Below are positions 59,213 to 64,000 of a stretch of 64,000 bases of DNA, in pieces. The position numbers and the translations under genes were made by a program. Position 1 is the stretch's first letter; each line of letters opens with the position of its first letter. The stretch spans positions 1-64,000 of the forward strand of contig CAZBRS010000031.1 in assembly GCA_964494475.1 (NCBI GenBank), in the 5' to 3' direction. A model generated the notes under the pieces. It was not told where the DNA came from. It ran no database searches and saw only the letters and a program-made list of their open reading frames with translations. This DNA is from CAZBRS01 sp964494475 (GTDB lineage: Bacteria; Myxococcota_A; UBA9042; CAZBRS01).

Positions 59213-60741
59213 CCGAGCACGTCGACGTGGTCATCATCGGCTCGGGCGCGGGCGGCGCCACGCTGGGCGGCGAACTCGCCGAGGCCGGCGCCAAGGTGGT
59301 CTTCCTCGAGGCCGGCAAGGACCTGGACATCACGTACGGCTCGCCCCAGCATTTCGCGGCGCGCCAGCGCGCGCTCGACTTCGTGGCCGACGGCCTGCTG
59401 TGGCACGAGGAGTACCAGGGCCGCATCTGGCGCACCGACATGGGCGAGTGCGCGGGCGGCGGCACGGTGGCCTATGGCGGCGTGCTCGAGGAGTCGATCC
59501 CCCGCGACTTCGACACGGGGCGCTGGCCCTTCACCTGGGCCGAGTTCGAGCCCTACATGAACCTGACCAAGAAGCGCTACCACGTGTCGCGCTGGCCCGT
59601 CGAGAAGATGAGCCACTACGCCCAGATCGTGAACGAGGCGGCGGGCGGAAACCTGGGCCCCATCCAGTCGGCCTTCAACCAGGAGCCCTATTTCGAGTAC
59701 GGCGTGTTCCACGACCGTTGCCGGCAGTGCAAGTGTTGCATGCTCGGCTGCAGGTACAACGCGAAGGCCAACGCCCTGACCATCGCGCTGCCCAAGGCCC
59801 GCTGGTTCGGCGCCGAGGTGCGCGACAACTGCTGGGCGCGCCGCCTGAACACCAGCGCCGACGGCACGCGCGTCGTGAGCGTGACGTACCTGAAGCGCAC
59901 GGCCACGGGAGCGGCCACCGAGACCACCGAGGAGCACACGATCGAGGCCGACAAGGTGATCCTGGCCGCCGGCTCGATGATGACGCCCATGCTGCTGGCG
60001 TGGTCGGGCAAGAACGGCCGGGCGCTGGCCGACTCGTCGGGCCAGGTGGGCCGGAACCTGCGCGGGCACTTCTTCAAGACCACCTACGCCATCCTCGAGC
60101 GCGACGACGTGCGCACGTACCAGGGGCAGGTGGTCGAGCTGAACGACCTGTACCAGAACTACGACAAGGGCTACCTGCTCGAGTTCAACATGCTGGCGCC
60201 GCCCTCGTACATCGGTGGCATGGTCGAGGTGCTGCAGAAGGAGGCGCTGCTCGAGATGCTGGGGCTGCCCCTGAAGCGCTTCATGCGCAAGTACGGGCGC
60301 CTGATCATCGCGGCGCCCCTGGTGCGCAGCTTCGATCAGGGTTTCACCACCAACAGCGTGCTGCCCCACCCCGCGAAGAAGAACCGCTACGGCGACCCCC
60401 TGCCCCAGGTCACGTTCGAGCCCAACGCGCAAGAGCTCGCGTGGATCGACGCGGCCACGGCGCACGCGAAGCAGATCCAGTTGAACGCCGGCGCCGACCC
60501 CCTGCAGATGTACGACGGCGGCATCGACGTGGTGCACAAGGTGGGCACCTGCCGCATGGGCAGGAGCCCTGCCGACTCGGTGACCGACGTGAACGGCAAG
60601 GTGTGGGACCTCGACAACGTGTGGATCGCCGATGGCAGCCTCTTTCCGGCCCCGTTGCTCGCCAACTGCGCCTTCGTGATCTACTGCCTGGCCTACAAGG
60701 TGGCCGACGCCATGCTGGCCCGCGTCACCCCGGAGGTTTGA
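59209..60741 (+). CDS. GMC-family FAD oxidoreductase with Cys cluster
   Basis: 510 aa. The FAD fold begins [20 protein letters not shown], with VVFLEAGKD. The GMC body includes [16 protein letters not shown] and ends with GTCRMG and [16 protein letters not shown] cysteine cluster [11 protein letters not shown] (C171-C181) suggests an iron-sulfur or structural site as in related sugar/alcohol dehydrogenases. No signal peptide: transport is inferred to be by hitchhiking on the Tat subunit. The usual HxH/N pair of GMC catalysis cannot be fixed exactly but [12 protein letters not shown] and the C-terminal [12 protein letters not shown] histidine are candidates. Substrate unknown; with the cytochrome it forms a periplasmic dehydrogenase. 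Confidence 0.9.
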   Translation: MTEHVDVVIIGSGAGGATLGGELAEAGAKVVFLEAGKDLDITYGSPQHFAARQRALDFVADGLLWHEEYQGRIWRTDMGECAGGGTVAYGGVLEESIPRDFDTGRWPFTWAEFEPYMNLTKKRYHVSRWPVEKMSHYAQIVNEAAGGNLGPIQSAFNQEPYFEYGVFHDRCRQCKCCMLGCRYNAKANALTIALPKARWFGAEVRDNCWARRLNTSADGTRVVSVTYLKRTATGAATETTEEHTIEADKVILAAGSMMTPMLLAWSGKNGRALADSSGQVGRNLRGHFFKTTYAILERDDVRTYQGQVVELNDLYQNYDKGYLLEFNMLAPPSYIGGMVEVLQKEALLEMLGLPLKRFMRKYGRLIIAAPLVRSFDQGFTTNSVLPHPAKKNRYGDPLPQVTFEPNAQELAWIDAATAHAKQIQLNAGADPLQMYDGGIDVVHKVGTCRMGRSPADSVTDVNGKVWDLDNVWIADGSLFPAPLLANCAFVIYCLAYKVADAMLARVTPEV

Positions 60742-60765
60742 CCCCCTCCCGAGCGGAGGCCCGGG

Positions 60766-63072
60766 TCAGCTCGGCTCGAGCGCGGCGCGCAGCGCCGTGG
60801 CCAGGTCGGTGCGGCCCACGGGCTTCATGAGGAATCGGTCGAAGCCGCGAGCCGAGCTCGTGGCCTCGTCGAGCAGCTCGCTGTAGCCGGTGCAGACGAT
60901 GACCGGCAGGTCGGGGCGGAGCGCGCGCACGTGGTCGGCCAATTCGGCGCCCGACATGCCGGGCATGGTCATGTCCGTGAGCAGCAGGTCGACTTCGTGG
61001 GGGGTGGCCCGGGCATGGGCGAGCGCCTCTTCGGCGTTGGGGAAGGCGGCCACCGTGTACCCGAGCGCGCGCAGGTGCCGCGTGAGCACGTCGCGCAGAT
61101 CGTCTTCGTCTTCGGCCACGAGGATGCGTCCCGTGCCGCGCGGCGCCGGGGGCTTGTCGGCGGTCGGCGGCGCGGCCGGGGCCGATTCGAGGCGGGGGAG
61201 CAGCACGCGGACGATCGTGCCCTCGCCCGGGCGGCTCCACACGCGGATTTGCCCACCCTGCGCGGTGACGATGCCGTGCACGACCGACAACCCGAGGCCG
61301 GTTCCGCGGCCCGCGCTCTTGGTCGTGAAGTAGGGCTCGAAGATGCGCGCGAGCGTTTCTTCGTCCATGCCGTGGCCCGAGTCGCGCACCTCGAGCAGCG
61401 CCCAGTTGCCCGGGGACAGGCCGTCGGCGGCCTGCTCGTCAGCGCCGAGCCGAGCCACGCGCACGTTCATGCTGCCCGAGGGCTCCATGGCGTGCCAGGC
61501 GTTGGTGGCCAGGTTGATGAGCACCTGCTGGACCTGCACCGGATCGGCGTGCACGAACCCGCTGTCGGGCGCGAGGTCGAGGTGGATGGCGACCGAGACG
61601 GGGATGGTGGCGCGCACCAGGCGCACCGCCTCGTCGACGACCGCGGCCAGATCGATGGGGCGGGGTTCGCTCTCGGCCCTCCGGGAGAAGGCGAGCAGGC
61701 GCCGCACGAGGTTGCGGCCGCGATGGGTGGCCGCGACGAGGCGAGCCAGAGAGGCGCCGGCTTCGCTCTCTTCGTCGACGGCGTCCTCCACGACCTCGGC
61801 GTGCCCCAGGATGACGCCCAGCAGGTTGTTGAAGTCGTGCGCGATGCCCCCGGCCAACGTGCCGAGGGACTCCATCTTCTGCGACTGGCGCAGGTTCTCG
61901 GCGAGCTTCTCGCGCTCGTGCTCGGCGGCGCGGACCTGGCTGAGATCGATCGCCACGAGCAGGATGGTGCCGGTCTGCGCCGTGCCCTGGCGCAGGGGGC
62001 ACAGGGTGACCATGGCCGGGAACGTGGTGCCGTCGCGGCGCGAGAGCTGGATCTCTTCGCGCACCGACGTGCGATCGGTCTGGGCGACGCGGTCGCCGAA
62101 GAGGCGCCGCAGATCGGCGGTGAGGATCGAGACGGGTCGACCGAGCGCCTCGGCCCGGCTCCACCCGAAGATGCGCTCGGCGCCGGGGCTGAACTCGACG
62201 ATCGAGACGTCGTCGGCGCGGGCGTCGGCGATCACGAACGCCACCGCGTGGGCCGCCTCGAGCATGGCCCGCAGCCGAGCCTCGCTGTCGGCCAGGGCGC
62301 GTTCGATCTGCTTGCGCTCGGAGATGTCGACGACCGAGCCCACGAGCCCGGTGACCGCCCCGTCGCGCCGGCGGACGACGGCCTTCGAGCAGATGATGTC
62401 GCGGGGCGTACCGCCCGCCGTCTGCAGGTGCGCCTCGTACGTCTCGTTGGCGCCCCCGCCCAGCACCGCCTCGTCGTGCCCGCGGCAGATGTCGGGGTCG
62501 CACTCGGCCAGGCACGGCTGGGTCGACTGGCCCACGACCGCGCGGGCCTGGAGGCCCATCGCCGCTTCCCAGGCAGGGTTCACGAGCGTCACGCGGCGAT
62601 CGGGGTCCTTGGCGAACACCGGCAGGGGCAGGGCCTCGACCAGGGCGCGCAGCCAGTCGCGCACACCGGTGAGCTCGGCCTGCAGGGCCTGCTGCTCGGT
62701 GCGGTCGGTGATCAGCCCCACCAGGGCGCGCCGGTCACCGACGGCGAGGGGGGCCGTGCTGAGGTCGGCGACGAACAGGGTGCCGTCGGCGCGCCGGAAG
62801 AGCTGCGAGGGGAGAAGTGAGCGTCGGCCTGCGCACCCGTCGGCGAAGTTCATGCGGACGAGCGTGCGCAGTTCGGGGGGGTGCAGGTCGGGGACCGTCA
62901 ACGCCAGAAACTCGGCCTCGGAGTACCCGAACATGCGGCAGGCGGCGGGGTTCGCGAGCATCACGCGCAGGGTGTCCTGGCACGCCACGAGGATGCCCTC
63001 GGTGGAGGCCTGGAAGATGGCCCCGTAGATCGCGGCGGACGTTATCGCGTTGTTCGAGCATGGCTCGCTCAA
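60766..63072 (-). CDS. Hybrid PAS sensor histidine kinase with receiver domain
   Basis: TTG 63072 follows AGGGGGC and lies just after the promoter, giving 768 aa; earlier in-frame codons would fall at or before the transcription start. Three PAS domains come first ([59 protein letters not shown]). HisKA has [20 protein letters not shown], and the HATPase has the boxes [23 protein letters not shown] and [13 protein letters not shown]-terminal receiver domain has phospho-acceptor Asp in [10 protein letters not shown] and a Lys in FLMKPVGR. No membrane span: cytosolic ligand or redox sensing by PAS. It converges on the dehydrogenase operon and might regulate it, but that is not shown. Confidence 0.9.
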   Translation of the reverse strand: MSEPCSNNAITSAAIYGAIFQASTEGILVACQDTLRVMLANPAACRMFGYSEAEFLALTVPDLHPPELRTLVRMNFADGCAGRRSLLPSQLFRRADGTLFVADLSTAPLAVGDRRALVGLITDRTEQQALQAELTGVRDWLRALVEALPLPVFAKDPDRRVTLVNPAWEAAMGLQARAVVGQSTQPCLAECDPDICRGHDEAVLGGGANETYEAHLQTAGGTPRDIICSKAVVRRRDGAVTGLVGSVVDISERKQIERALADSEARLRAMLEAAHAVAFVIADARADDVSIVEFSPGAERIFGWSRAEALGRPVSILTADLRRLFGDRVAQTDRTSVREEIQLSRRDGTTFPAMVTLCPLRQGTAQTGTILLVAIDLSQVRAAEHEREKLAENLRQSQKMESLGTLAGGIAHDFNNLLGVILGHAEVVEDAVDEESEAGASLARLVAATHRGRNLVRRLLAFSRRAESEPRPIDLAAVVDEAVRLVRATIPVSVAIHLDLAPDSGFVHADPVQVQQVLINLATNAWHAMEPSGSMNVRVARLGADEQAADGLSPGNWALLEVRDSGHGMDEETLARIFEPYFTTKSAGRGTGLGLSVVHGIVTAQGGQIRVWSRPGEGTIVRVLLPRLESAPAAPPTADKPPAPRGTGRILVAEDEDDLRDVLTRHLRALGYTVAAFPNAEEALAHARATPHEVDLLLTDMTMPGMSGAELADHVRALRPDLPVIVCTGYSELLDEATSSARGFDRFLMKPVGRTDLATALRAALEPS

Positions 63073-63112
63073 GCCCGCCCCCTGGTCGTTATCGCACGCA
63101 AAATATGTATTC

Positions 63113-63141
63113 ACTATAGAACGCGACACGAACACCTGCAA
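63113..63141 (-). promoter_or_regulatory. Sigma70-type promoter of the hybrid kinase
   Basis: Minus strand: TTGCAG (63136-63141), a 17-nt spacer, TATAGT (63113-63118). The A+T-rich stretch below it supports melting. Confidence 0.6.
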
Positions 63142-63163
63142 GAAGTTCTGATCGGTGCGGTTC

Positions 63164-64000
63164 TCACGACCGGGCGCCGAAGAACTCGGCGTGGAGCGCT
63201 CGCACGGCGTCGTCGGTGCGGGCGGCGTCGACCAGCACGCCGACGATCATGTTCGAGTCGACGCTCTGGAGTACGGCGATGCCCGCGCCGGTGAGGGCGC
63301 GCACCATGCGGTGCATGATGCCGGGCACGCCGTGGATGCCGCCGCCCACCAGGGTGACCTTGGCGCACGCGTTGTTGACCGTGAAGGTGACGCCGAGGGC
63401 CGCGAGCGCGGCCGAGACCACGCCCACCGAGGCGCGTTCGGTCGTGAAGAGCACGCGATCGCAGAGGATGTTCATCATGTCGAGGCTGACGCCGGCCTCG
63501 GCGATCACGCCGAAGACGCGCTCGAGCAGGGCGAGGTCGGCGCGGAAGTCGACGCCCGTGACGGCGAACTGGGCGATGCCGGGCTTCGACGTGATGCTCG
63601 ACGCGAACTCCTGGGCTTCGGCCACGAAGCGATGGCGCTCGGCCTCGGGGACGACCCAGGTGCCCTCGGCGGCGCTGGTGGTGTTGCGCACGACCACGCG
63701 CGTTCCGGCCTCGCGAGCGTGCTCGGCGGCCGCGGGGTGCAGCACCTTCGAGCCCTTGTACGCGAGCTCGGCCGACTCCTCGAACGTGATCGCGGGCAGC
63801 GGACGGGCGTCGGGAACGACGCGCGGATCGGCCGTGAGCACGCCGTCGACGTCGGTGAAGATCTCGACGTGCTCGGCTTCGAGGGCCACGCCCAGCAGCA
63901 CCGCCGACGTATCGCTGCCGCCGCGCCCGATGGTGGTGACGTCGCCGCGCTCGGTGACGCCCTGGAAGCCCGTGACGACCACCACGTCTCCGCGCCGCAG
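63164..64000 (-). CDS. lysC: Aspartokinase, C-terminal part (gene runs off the window)
   Basis: The last ~278 residues are present; the 5' part lies beyond 64000. The end of the kinase domain is recognisable ([59 protein letters not shown]). Two ACT domains close the protein ([40 protein letters not shown]), ending HAEFFGARS. It phosphorylates aspartate at the head of the Lys/Thr/Met pathway and is regulated by amino acids through ACT domains. The isoform cannot be told without the N-terminus. Confidence 0.93.
   Translation of the reverse strand: MRRGDVVVVTGFQGVTERGDVTTIGRGGSDTSAVLLGVALEAEHVEIFTDVDGVLTADPRVVPDARPLPAITFEESAELAYKGSKVLHPAAAEHAREAGTRVVVRNTTSAAEGTWVVPEAERHRFVAEAQEFASSITSKPGIAQFAVTGVDFRADLALLERVFGVIAEAGVSLDMMNILCDRVLFTTERASVGVVSAALAALGVTFTVNNACAKVTLVGGGIHGVPGIMHRMVRALTGAGIAVLQSVDSNMIVGVLVDAARTDDAVRALHAEFFGARS

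Overview
The window is about two-thirds G+C, with genes on both strands and two 100-N scaffold gaps. It looks like a metagenome-assembled contig from a Myxococcota-type (former Deltaproteobacteria) bacterium. This is inferred from the many lipoproteins with long acidic Asp/Pro/Glu stalks, the giant Cys-rich repeat proteins, the DUF4215 and lamin-tail modules, a CxxxxCH/CxxCH cytochrome and the G+C content. I see no rRNA, tRNA or CRISPR array.

Layout. (1) 1-8.3 kb is a decayed accessory zone: a 5'-truncated YbeD-like gene, a 1374-residue Cys-rich lipoprotein, the C-terminal remnant of a secreted protein, an antitoxin whose toxin is cut short, an A+T-rich two-gene cassette of unknown function, a DUF4160/DUF2442 pair, and the C-terminal third of an aldehyde:ferredoxin oxidoreductase with its ThiS/MoaD-like partner. 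(2) 8.4-22.4 kb carries exported proteins (a dockerin-like lipoprotein, a 5'-nucleotidase family lipoprotein, a GH59 galactocerebrosidase with an FGGY sugar kinase) and a membrane protein/lipoprotein/radical SAM run. (3) 22.4-27.2 kb is repeat-rich: brnTA, an internally deleted copy of a spermidine-synthase-like gene, an alpha/beta hydrolase, an AI-2E permease and the intact spermidine-synthase-like gene. (4) 27-42.8 kb holds core genes (dnaE, purC, rpoN-hpf-rapZ) mixed with a histidine kinase, a DUF6599-like/Tat aldo-keto reductase pair, a rhodanese and an esterase. (5) 43-57.6 kb is dominated by surface lipoproteins and includes dnaK and khpA divergently transcribed. It ends with a VolA-like lipase lipoprotein coupled to a FadL-type channel. 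(6) 57.7-60.7 kb is a translationally coupled three-gene periplasmic dehydrogenase (multihaem cytochrome, Tat small subunit, GMC flavoprotein), followed by a hybrid histidine kinase and a partial aspartokinase.

How parts work together (inference). The lipase and FadL channel would release and import fatty acids at the cell surface. The GH59 enzyme and kinase would release and phosphorylate a sugar from a glycolipid. The three-gene dehydrogenase would pass electrons from an alcohol or sugar to a cytochrome chain.

The most unusual signals are three dispersed repeat families. R1 is a promoter-bearing element found at the broken ends of several genes. R2 is a 109-bp element present twice. R3 is a ~42-bp direct repeat that brackets brnTA and a lipoprotein gene and also forms the C-terminus of a radical SAM protein. 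The A+T-rich gene pair at 5852-6618 is the best candidate for an undescribed functional module.
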